Assembly: GCA_021158405.1 (NCBI GenBank)
Contig: JAGGUP010000059.1
Coordinates: 1 to 55,352 of the forward strand
DNA length: 55,352 nt
Direction: 5' to 3'
DNA from: Bacteroidales bacterium
Lineage (GTDB): Bacteria; Bacteroidota; Bacteroidia; Bacteroidales; UBA12170
The notes beneath the pieces are model-generated. The model saw only the letters and a program-made list of their open reading frames with translations, had not been told where the DNA came from and did not search any database. This document shows positions 45,291-52,069 of this stretch, one piece after another; the first letter of the stretch is position 1; every line of letters begins with the position of its first letter. The translations under genes and the position numbers were made by a program.

Positions 45291-45325
45291 AAAAGCTCGT
45301 CAATTTTTTTTGACGGGCTTTTTTA
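45291..45325 (+). terminator. Terminator after rplT
   Basis: AAAAGCTCGTCA pairs with TGACGGGCTTTT, with one G-U pair and a T-rich loop, followed by more Ts. Nearly the same hairpin recurs at 50083-50112. Confidence 0.88.
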
Positions 45326-45332
45326 CGCACGT

Positions 45333-45387
45333 TTCCAACGCTAAGCTGAATCTTTGATTCAGCTTGAAGAACATTGTGGTCTCCTGA
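45333..45387. repeat. REP-like structured repeat, copy 1
   Basis: CCAACGCT, then a perfect 10-bp stem AAGCTGAATC (45343-45352) with GATTCAGCTT (45356-45365) and a TTT loop, then GAAGAACATTG and GTCTCCTGA. It matches copy 2 at 50162-50215, with a compensated base change in the stem. Both copies follow the same type of terminator. Confidence 0.6.
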
Positions 45388-45451
45388 AAGATTAATCAGA
45401 GCCTGAGGCTATGTATTCCGTATTCTGCTACGATAAAAGGATTTAATAAAT

Positions 45452-45489
45452 AAAAAAAGCCCCCATTTTATCTAATGACAAATGGAGGC
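45452..45489 (-). terminator. Terminator of the outer-membrane receptor gene
   Basis: On the minus strand GCCTCCATTT (45489-45480) pairs with AAATGGGGGC (45468-45459), with one U-G pair, and a T run follows (45458-45452). It is about 20 bases beyond the stop at 45511. Confidence 0.82.
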
Positions 45490-45510
45490 CAGATTCACAC
45501 AAATTTTCTT

Positions 45511-47907
45511 TTAGAAAATCCCTTTCGATTTATTCTCAATCTCTTTTTCTATGCTTTTTGATATGTTTCTAACACTTTTCCCTTTTGTAAAGCGATAAGT
45601 AAGTCTGAGCATCAATGTATTTTTAAGCATGCTAATATCGTAGGCTGTAGTGGCACGGTATAATCCCGTATCAATATAACTGCCTTGTTCGTAAGTTACA
45701 CCAAAATCTATTGGTAGCATATAGCTTAGCATCACGGTCATTTTGTTTTTTAAAAGAGGCTGTTGTATAAATATCAACCAGTAATCAGTGTTATAATACT
45801 CATAGCCTTGCGCATTGATTAATTTTTTAATCCCCTTTTGGTAATTAAGTCCGGCAACGGAATGGTATTTCTTATTGATATATAAGAGCTGCGTATTCAT
45901 TACCCAATCGTTTACCGTATTTGATTTTCCGTTGTAGCTAATGCTGCTTTGGAAGAAATCGGCATTGCTTTGCAAGAATAAACTTTGTTTAAACATTGGA
46001 AGGTTGAAATTTATTTTAAAACCCGTACTCTCATAATTACCAACATTATCATAACTGTATTCAAATATGTTTCCATCGAGTGGTGTTATGACTTTATTAA
46101 TCCAGTTATTCGAAAAATGGTAATAGGGTTCTAGAGAAATAAGTCCTTGCATAATACGGAACCTTGCCGATATTTTATGCGTAAGTTCAGGCTCTAAATA
46201 TGGGTTTCCAGTTTCTATTGTGTAGGGGTCGATGGTGTGTGTAAAAGGATTGACTTGCTTCATACTTGGATAATCGCTATCGGCTCTATACTTAAGTTTT
46301 ATATTCAACATTTTATGAGCCGAAATATTGAGGTCGAGATGAGGCTGATAAATAAAATAACTTTGGTCTATTTCTCCAGATTTCGGATGACTATATTCTC
46401 CGGCAAGGCCTAATTTATAACTAACTTTATTTCCCAATTTTGAGGAATAATAAGCATACAACTTATGGCGTGTTTCTGTTTGTGAAAAACTAGTCAACTC
46501 CGTTGTGAAATCTTCTGTAGAGACAAGTCTTGTTTTTGTAGTAAATACATTATCCATTTGACGCCAAGTATTTCCATAACCCACCATTAAAGTAGATTTA
46601 TCATTAATTGTATGATTCAACTCAAGATAGAACTTGGTATAATCTTTTTTATTTTCACCCGTTTCATTAAGTTCAAAACCATTGCTTTGGATTATGCTAT
46701 TGGTATAATCATCGGTATATTTCGAAAATGTAAAATCGGCATTCAAAGTGTTTTTGTTATCAATTTTGAAGATGTAAAAAAGCGAATTAGTAAAATCCTT
46801 AGAATCTATATTGTTTACATTCTGAGAGTTGTAGGTATCTGTAACAACACCATCTTGAGAATGAATAACATTATAATTGTGATCTATGTTTCGTCGGGGT
46901 GATGGAAAGGCTGAAATATTGCTTTCAAAACTAATGGTGTGTTTTGGGTTAATATAATAATCGATACCTGCCGTATAGGTATTCGATAAGAAATCAGTTT
47001 TTAGATTATTCTCATTATTCAAAGGCTTATTCTCAATAAGAAAACCATTAGTGTATTCTTGTTTCGATTCTCCAATAACATCTAAACCCGTGTAGCTATT
47101 ACTGGCTTTTGCATAAATATTTAATTTGTCGTAGGTATAATTATAAGTAAGAGAAAAGTTATTCGTGGGAAAATAGTTATTCTCTTTGGTATCTGTATTG
47201 ATCATTGTCATATTCTCAGCATAGATCTCGGTTCCTTTATAATCACTTTTCAAAAGGATATTTATAATTGCAGAATATCCTTCAAGCGCATATCGTCCGC
47301 TCGGATTTCTAAGTATCTCTACTTCTTTTATTCTTTCGGGCGAAAGATTCCGAATGTACTCCTGGTTTTTTTCAAGTCCATTCACTAATAGTACAATATG
47401 ATCATCACCATCAACTTTGATTGAGTTATTGTATCTATCAAAAGAAAGTCCGTTTATCCTTTCCAATACATCCGAAGTATTAGCTGTGCTGGCACGTATT
47501 TTCGTTGTGATAAATACCACTTCTTTATCGATGCTTGCTTCGTAGAGGGAGCCTTTTACTTCTATTTCTGATAAATCGTTCTGATTGCCATTCAGTTTAA
47601 TGTTTCCTAGAAATTGATCTTTTCCACTTACGTTTAAAGTAAGGGTATCGTTTTGATAACCGATATAGCTGCTCACTAAATTATAAGAGCCTCTCTGAAG
47701 CGGAATTATAAAGTAGCCTTTGTCATTGCTCACTCCACCGGTAATTAAACTATCTTGTAAGTTATACACGCTTAGACTGCAATATATAAGGGCTTCTCTG
47801 GTTTCTCCATCCTTTATCTGACCTGATATTTTTGCTTGAGCATAAGCTTCTGTAAATAAACTGGTAAAGAAAATAAGGAGTAGGGTAATAAGGTAATACT
47901 TTTTCAT
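45511..47907 (-). CDS. TonB-dependent-receptor-like outer-membrane beta-barrel protein
   Basis: A 798-residue outer-membrane protein with the signal peptide MKKYYLITLLLIFFTSLFTE, then AYA and Q. A carboxypeptidase-regulatory-like beta domain follows (KISGQIKDGETREALIYCSL to FLGNIKLNG). Then comes a plug (VLERINGLSFDRYNNSIKVD, YIRNLSPERIKEVEILRNPS) and a long barrel ending at a C-terminal Phe. It resembles the OMP_b-brl_3 group. No STN signalling domain is present. It lies divergent from an ECF sigma operon, and its upstream region carries a GTAATA-N13-GTCGTCTT motif like that of the sigma gene, so it is probably part of that regulon. Its ligand is unknown. Confidence 0.85.
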   Translation of the reverse strand: MKKYYLITLLLIFFTSLFTEAYAQAKISGQIKDGETREALIYCSLSVYNLQDSLITGGVSNDKGYFIIPLQRGSYNLVSSYIGYQNDTLTLNVSGKDQFLGNIKLNGNQNDLSEIEVKGSLYEASIDKEVVFITTKIRASTANTSDVLERINGLSFDRYNNSIKVDGDDHIVLLVNGLEKNQEYIRNLSPERIKEVEILRNPSGRYALEGYSAIINILLKSDYKGTEIYAENMTMINTDTKENNYFPTNNFSLTYNYTYDKLNIYAKASNSYTGLDVIGESKQEYTNGFLIENKPLNNENNLKTDFLSNTYTAGIDYYINPKHTISFESNISAFPSPRRNIDHNYNVIHSQDGVVTDTYNSQNVNNIDSKDFTNSLFYIFKIDNKNTLNADFTFSKYTDDYTNSIIQSNGFELNETGENKKDYTKFYLELNHTINDKSTLMVGYGNTWRQMDNVFTTKTRLVSTEDFTTELTSFSQTETRHKLYAYYSSKLGNKVSYKLGLAGEYSHPKSGEIDQSYFIYQPHLDLNISAHKMLNIKLKYRADSDYPSMKQVNPFTHTIDPYTIETGNPYLEPELTHKISARFRIMQGLISLEPYYHFSNNWINKVITPLDGNIFEYSYDNVGNYESTGFKINFNLPMFKQSLFLQSNADFFQSSISYNGKSNTVNDWVMNTQLLYINKKYHSVAGLNYQKGIKKLINAQGYEYYNTDYWLIFIQQPLLKNKMTVMLSYMLPIDFGVTYEQGSYIDTGLYRATTAYDISMLKNTLMLRLTYRFTKGKSVRNISKSIEKEIENKSKGIF

Positions 47908-47953
47908 GGTTTTTGTTTTTTGTGTGTAAAATGTTTAAATCTTTCTTTCTGGA

Positions 47954-47980
47954 AAGACGACTTAGACTTAGGAATATTAC
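47954..47980 (-). promoter_or_regulatory. Putative ECF-type promoter of the outer-membrane receptor gene
   Basis: On the minus strand GTAATA (47980-47975), 13 bases, then GTCGTCTT (47961-47954). The same motif with the same spacing points the other way at 48029-48055. GTCGTC resembles the CGTC -10 element known for many ECF sigma factors. The receptor ATG is 46 bases downstream. Confidence 0.6.
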
Positions 47981-48028
47981 TTTTTAGTTTTTTATTTGTT
48001 ATAATAAATATCTAAGTGTGAATAAAAT

Positions 48029-48055
48029 GTAATAAATTTGAAATGAGGTCGTCTT
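48029..48055 (+). promoter_or_regulatory. Putative ECF-type promoter of the sigma operon
   Basis: GTAATA (48029-48034), 13 bases, GTCGTCTT (48048-48055), then the sigma ATG only 9 bases later. The motif mirrors the one in front of the divergent receptor gene. Such a short leader implies a nearly leaderless message. Confidence 0.6.
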
Positions 48056-48064
48056 ACAAATAGA

Positions 48065-48568
48065 ATGGAGCAAAAAGAATTTTATACTATATTCACTTCG
48101 CTTAAAGACAAAGTTTTTAGGTACGCCAGAGCAATCTTGTCGGATGTGGAAGAAGCAGAGGATGTTACGCAGGATATTTTTGAGCGTTTACTCTTAAATA
48201 AGAATAGCGTTTTGGAATTCAATAATGTGGAGTCTTATTTAATTCGTTCGACAAAGAATTTGTGTCTCGACCGTGTAAAACATCGGAATGTGGTATTGAA
48301 AAATTCAGAAAATATCAAGAACCTAAGCAATCATGTTGTTGAACCTGAGCTTGAGCAAAAAGAAATGGCGGGTATGATTAGGACAATAATTGATAGATTA
48401 CCCAAAAAGCAAAAAATGATTATTCATTTGCGAGATGTAGAAAGTTATAATTTTGATGAAATTTTTGATGCAACAGGGATAGATCCAAACGCTATACGTG
48501 TTAATTTATCCCGAGCAAGAAAGACAGTTAAAGAGGAGCTTATAAAAACCATGAATTATGGATTATAG
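48065..48568 (+). CDS. ECF-family RNA polymerase sigma factor
   Basis: A 167-residue group 4 sigma-70 protein. Region 2 is KVFRYARAILSDVEEAEDVT, then QDIFERLL, which binds the -10 element and core polymerase. Region 4 is LPKKQKMIIHLRDVESYNFD, then GIDPNAIRVNLSRARKTVKE, with the helix-turn-helix for -35 recognition. There are no regions 1 or 3, as expected for ECF factors. The next gene starts inside its 3' end (11-base overlap), showing coupling. It probably drives its own operon and the divergent receptor gene through the shared upstream motif. Its activating signal is unknown. Confidence 0.93.
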   Translation: MEQKEFYTIFTSLKDKVFRYARAILSDVEEAEDVTQDIFERLLLNKNSVLEFNNVESYLIRSTKNLCLDRVKHRNVVLKNSENIKNLSNHVVEPELEQKEMAGMIRTIIDRLPKKQKMIIHLRDVESYNFDEIFDATGIDPNAIRVNLSRARKTVKEELIKTMNYGL

Positions 48569-49019
48569 AGAAATAAAAACACTGCTTGAAAAATACCTTG
48601 AAGGTGAGAGCAGTATCCAGGAAGAGGATGAGTTGAAGCGGTTTTTTAATGAAAACGAAAATATTCCAGAGGAACTTTTATTTGCAAAGAAGCTATTTCG
48701 ATTTTTTGGAGATGAAAAAACAATAGAATATACCAAGGAATTTGAGCATAAGAAGCCTAGGAGGAAAATCAATCTTTACACGTTATCCGGCATTGCTGCA
48801 ACTCTTCTATTGGCATTATTTTTTGTATTCTCGAATTATAAAACAAAAGAAAAAATTATCTATGCCTATATAAATGGGGAAGCCATAACAGACATAAACA
48901 TTGCAAAAGAACAAACGAAGCAGATATTATATGCTACTTCACAAAAAATAAGTACCGGTATCGAAAGTTTGAATCGCGTTGGCGATTTAATGAACCCAGA
49001 GTTATTAATTAAAAAATAA
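48558..49019 (+). CDS. Probable anti-sigma factor, single membrane helix
   Basis: A 153-residue protein overlapping the sigma gene. The N-terminal 70 residues are acidic and helical (MDYREIKTLLEKYLEGESSI) and would lie in the cytoplasm to bind sigma. One membrane helix follows at about residues 73-91 (LYTLSGIAATLLLALFFVF), then a periplasmic tail of about 60 residues (YAYINGEAITDINIAKEQTK). There is no zinc-binding HxxxCxxC anti-sigma motif and no FecR domain. Its position right after an ECF sigma gene and its topology support the assignment; sequence similarity alone would not. A DUF4252 gene starts 5 bases after the stop. Confidence 0.7.
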   Translation: MDYREIKTLLEKYLEGESSIQEEDELKRFFNENENIPEELLFAKKLFRFFGDEKTIEYTKEFEHKKPRRKINLYTLSGIAATLLLALFFVFSNYKTKEKIIYAYINGEAITDINIAKEQTKQILYATSQKISTGIESLNRVGDLMNPELLIKK

Positions 49020-49024
49020 ATAAG

Positions 49025-49555
49025 ATGAAAAATTTAATAATATTAGCAATTATGATGCTGCCGTTTTTAACAATGGCACAAGAGAGTCCCGCAGTAAAGC
49101 ACTTTGACAAGTACTCGGGCCAAAAAGGATATACCTCAGTTTATATCACCAAGTACACTTTCGATTTTTTTACTGAAGTAACCAGCAAGGAAGAAGGGGA
49201 AGCTTTTAAAGAAAATATTGCAGGTATAAATACGATAAAGGTTTTAATGAACGATGCTCCATCGAAGGTATTAACCGAAAATCTATTTTATAAAGAGTTG
49301 CTACCAACAATTCTTAAATCTACCTATGACGAAATCTTGCTGGTTAAGGAAGACGGGCAGATATATCGTTTTTTTGTCAAGAAGGAAAATAGCAAGATTA
49401 CCGAGTTTATAATTGTTGTTTATGGGCCAGAAGAGAATATTTTAGTAATTATTGAAGGAGATATCGATCTCAAGAAACTTTCTAAGCTCTCTGGAACTAT
49501 GAAAATTGAAGGCTTTGATCGCCTAGAAGATATTGATAAAAAAAGCCAGAACTAA
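49025..49555 (+). CDS. Exported DUF4252 protein, first copy
   Basis: A 176-residue protein with the signal peptide MKNLIILAIMMLPFLTMA, then QE. The mature part (KHFDKYSGQKGYTSVYITKY then TFDFF, ending LKKLSKLSGTMKIEGFDRLE) matches the pattern of DUF4252, a Bacteroidota family of unknown function. There is no lipobox Cys, so it is likely soluble in the periplasm or associated with the outer membrane. Members are often encoded with ECF sigma genes, as here. It overlaps the next DUF4252 gene as TAATG. It may sense or buffer the signal for the sigma system; that is inference. Confidence 0.82.
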   Translation: MKNLIILAIMMLPFLTMAQESPAVKHFDKYSGQKGYTSVYITKYTFDFFTEVTSKEEGEAFKENIAGINTIKVLMNDAPSKVLTENLFYKELLPTILKSTYDEILLVKEDGQIYRFFVKKENSKITEFIIVVYGPEENILVIIEGDIDLKKLSKLSGTMKIEGFDRLEDIDKKSQN

Positions 49556-50052
49556 TGAAAGCCAAGATCGCTATACTATTTTTGCTGTTTACCTTTGGTT
49601 CTAATGTTGTATTTGGCCGATCTGGATCTGAAGGATACCTGGAATTTTACAAGGCTCACAAAAGCCACGAAGATGTCATAAATCTGGATATTCCTACCTT
49701 CTTTGCGCGCTTTTTTCTTCATGGAGAGGATAGAAAGGAGCTGAGAAGTCTGCTAAGAAAGATCGATGATTTTAAGATTTTTGTTGCCGATAGATTAGCC
49801 TATGAACTATTGCCTATTCTAAATGAGTCGCTTAAAAAAGCTTCCTATATTGATGCAATGATTGTTAAAGACGAAGGGGAAATAATCACCTTTAAAACAA
49901 AAGGAAACGATACCCTAATAACAGAAATTATTCTGGTTGTAGATCAGGTTGACTCCTTTGTAGTAGTTAGTGTTATGGGTAAGTTTACGCCAGAGGATAT
50001 GAGGAAATATGTCCGAGCTATCGACACACAGAAGATGTATTCCGGAGATTAA
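49555..50052 (+). CDS. Exported DUF4252-like protein, second copy
   Basis: A 165-residue protein with the signal peptide MKAKIAILFLLFTFGSNVVF, then G. It resembles the preceding protein in length and plan: DIPTFFARFFLHGEDRKELR, LLPILNESLKKASYIDAMIV, KDEGEIITFKTKGNDTLITE, then SFVVVSVMGKFTPEDMRKYV. The two are diverged paralogues, probably an old tandem duplication within the operon. It is the last gene of the sigma operon and is followed by the terminator at 50083. Confidence 0.78.
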   Translation: MKAKIAILFLLFTFGSNVVFGRSGSEGYLEFYKAHKSHEDVINLDIPTFFARFFLHGEDRKELRSLLRKIDDFKIFVADRLAYELLPILNESLKKASYIDAMIVKDEGEIITFKTKGNDTLITEIILVVDQVDSFVVVSVMGKFTPEDMRKYVRAIDTQKMYSGD

Positions 50053-50082
50053 TAGTTTTTTAGGATTCGTAAATAGTATTAG

Positions 50083-50112
50083 AGCTCGTCAATTTTTTGA
50101 CGGGCTTTTTTT
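50083..50112 (+). terminator. Terminator of the sigma operon
   Basis: AGCTCGTCAA (50083-50092) pairs with TTGACGGGCT (50097-50106) around a T loop, and a T run follows. Nearly identical to the rplT terminator at 45291. Confidence 0.85.
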
Positions 50113-50117
50113 ACACT

Positions 50118-50153
50118 GAGCGATGCCGAAGTGTTGTTGAGCGAAGCCGAAGT
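50118..50153. repeat. Two direct repeats GAGCGAnGCCGAAGT
   Basis: GAGCGATGCCGAAGT at 50118-50132 and GAGCGAAGCCGAAGT at 50139-50153, with a 21-base period. The reverse complement, CTTCGGCTTCGCTC, is a kind of intergenic repeat seen widely in this phylum and related to the one at 20524. Confidence 0.55.
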
Positions 50154-50161
50154 TTTGCCTT

Positions 50162-50215
50162 CCAGCGCTAAGCTTAATCTCCTGCTTAAGCTTGAAGAAC
50201 ATTGCAGTCTCCTGA
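50162..50215. repeat. REP-like structured repeat, copy 2
   Basis: CCAGCGCT, the stem AAGCTTAA (50170-50177) with TTAAGCTT (50186-50193), then GAAGAACATTG and GTCTCCTGA. Compared with copy 1 at 45333 one stem pair changes from G-C to T-A on both arms. It lies about 120 bases before the RAYT remnant. Confidence 0.6.
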
Positions 50216-50337
50216 CCGTTTATTTCTAGATAAAGTTTTATTATATTTGTAAGGAATATAAGAGATTGCCTTATATTTACTACCGAGAGAGACGCATTAT
50301 TTGTGCCGAATTATTTTGAGGTGTTATACCATTGAAA

Positions 50338-50917
50338 ATGGATAAATATCAAAATAAATATCGTATAAAATCGGTGCGATTGCCGAATTATGATTATGCC
50401 CGTGCGGGTTTGTATTTTATTACCATTTGTACCAAAAATCGCGAACATTATTTTGGCGAAATTATTGATAATGAAATGCAATTATCAAATATTGGCGTTT
50501 TAGCCGATGCGTTTTGGTATGAAATTAAACAACATTCAAAAAATATTGATTTGCATCAATTTGTGATAATGCCAAATCATATTTAAGGAATTTTGAAAAT
50601 TGTGGATGATGGTGATGGTGGCGTTCGTGGAGACGATGCATGCATCGTCTCCTACCGCGAAGATCCCCACGAATTCAAAATCCGTTATTCCAAAAAATCA
50701 ACAAATGGCAGCAATATCACCAAAATCTGGTTCCGTATCACGTATTATTGGTTCGTATAAATCGGCAATAACGAAATATGTTCATAGTTTAGGATATGAT
50801 TTTGAGTGGCAATCGCGTTTTTACGATCATATACTCAGGGATGAAAATGAATATTTTCGGATTTCAAATTATATCAAGAATAATCCTAAAAAATGGGTTG
50901 AGGATAAATTTCATTAA
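50338..50917 (+). pseudogene. Broken REP-associated tyrosine (RAYT/IS200-like) transposase
   Basis: The first part (MDKYQNKYRIKSVRLPNYDY, then FYFITIC-type strand YFITICTKNREHYFG) ends at FVIMPNHI, where a TAA at 50584-50586 replaces the second His of the HUH motif. After it the frame shifts by one: the rest of the family sequence (SVSRIIGSYKSAITKYVHSL, then FYDHILRDENEYFRISNYIK, NNPKKWVEDKF) is read in another frame up to the TAA at 50917. A stop plus a frameshift make it inactive. Intact relatives are single-copy Y1 transposases linked to REP palindromes. The joint between the halves contains a perfect 24-bp palindrome. Confidence 0.88.
50629..50652. repeat. 24-bp perfect palindrome inside the RAYT remnant
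   Basis: GGAGACGATGCA (50629-50640) followed directly by its reverse complement. It lies in the linker between the HUH and Tyr parts of the transposase, next to the frameshift, and may have been inserted there. Confidence 0.75.
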
Positions 50918-50999
50918 GAACAGTCTTCAATATTTTGATTGGTTTTTTTGCAACAATCCTGCTTATTTCACTTTCTTTAACAAACACACTCGTAAGATT

Positions 51000-51031
51000 T
51001 TTGTCGCATCTAAAAGCATTCTCTATCTTTG
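51000..51031 (+). promoter_or_regulatory. Promoter of the MBL-fold hydrolase gene
   Basis: TTTG at 51000-51003 and TATCTTTG at 51024-51031 are separated by 20 bases, matching the Bacteroidota promoter. The ATG is 18 bases downstream. Confidence 0.6.
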
Positions 51032-51049
51032 ACATTCAAAACAAAGATT

Positions 51050-51901
51050 ATGGAAATATACAGTATCCCAACTGGAAATTTTAAACTCGATGGCGGCGCT
51101 ATGTTTGGCGTGGTTCCAAAATCTATGTGGTCTAAAGTTTATCCTGCAGACGAAAATAATATGTGCTCTTGGGCTATGCGCTGTCTGTTGGTAGTTGATG
51201 GCGATCGGAAAATATTAATTGACAATGGAATAGGTGATAAACAAGATGCTAAGTTTTTAGGCTATTATCATTTGCATGGTGATGAAACTTTAGAAAAATC
51301 ACTGGTAAAGCAAGGTTTTGCAACCGATGATATTACCGATATGGTTTTAACTCATTTACATTTCGATCATACCGGTGGCTCTATCAAATGGAACGAAGAA
51401 AAAACTGCTCTAATCCCTGCCTTTAAAAATGCAAAATATTGGGTGAGTAAAGCTCAATGGGCATGGGCGATTAATCCAAACAACAGAGAAAAAGCAAGTT
51501 TTTTAAGCGAGAATATTCTGCCAATTCAGGAAAGTGGTCAGTTGAATATTGTAGAAGCCGAAGGAGAAATTTATCCCGGCTTTCTTTTGAAAATAGTCAA
51601 TGGACATACAGATGGACAGCTAATTCCGCATATTTCTTATAAAGGAAAAACACTGGTTTATATGGGCGATTTGTTGCCTTCGACAGCTCATATTCCTTTG
51701 CCCTGGATTATGGCGTATGATACGCGACCTTTGATTACACTCGAGGATAAAAAAACCTTCTTTAAGGAGGCCGTTGAGAACGATTATACGCTATTTTTTG
51801 AACATGATATTTTTAATGAATGTTGTAATATAAAGCAAACAGAAAAAGGAGTTCGATTAAATACTACATTTACACTTGAGGAATGGAAAGATTCGATTTA
51901 A
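51050..51901 (+). CDS. MBL-fold metallo-hydrolase
   Basis: A 283-residue metallo-beta-lactamase-fold hydrolase without a signal peptide. The metal-binding motif is H102-L-H104-F-D106-H107 in VLTHLHFDHTGG. Further ligands are in VNGHTDGQLIPH (His), VYMGDLLPST (Asp) and LFFEHDIFN (His), so both metal sites appear intact. The layout resembles the AHL-lactonase/AttM branch, but the substrate could be another ester or lactone. The ATG at 51050 is chosen; the in-frame TTG at 51029 lies inside the promoter. It stands alone between the RAYT remnant and mccB. Confidence 0.87.
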   Translation: MEIYSIPTGNFKLDGGAMFGVVPKSMWSKVYPADENNMCSWAMRCLLVVDGDRKILIDNGIGDKQDAKFLGYYHLHGDETLEKSLVKQGFATDDITDMVLTHLHFDHTGGSIKWNEEKTALIPAFKNAKYWVSKAQWAWAINPNNREKASFLSENILPIQESGQLNIVEAEGEIYPGFLLKIVNGHTDGQLIPHISYKGKTLVYMGDLLPSTAHIPLPWIMAYDTRPLITLEDKKTFFKEAVENDYTLFFEHDIFNECCNIKQTEKGVRLNTTFTLEEWKDSI

Positions 51902-52069
51902 TATTGAAAAGCTAAATTATTTTTCGTCAAACAATTAAGGAATTTAAACCTTTTGTGATATAAGAACTCGAATATTTTATGAAGAAATTCGAATAAATCT
52001 TATGCAAGCATAAGAAAATATTTTACATTTGACAGCTCATTTTGGATAAGTAATTAAAACATAATAATT

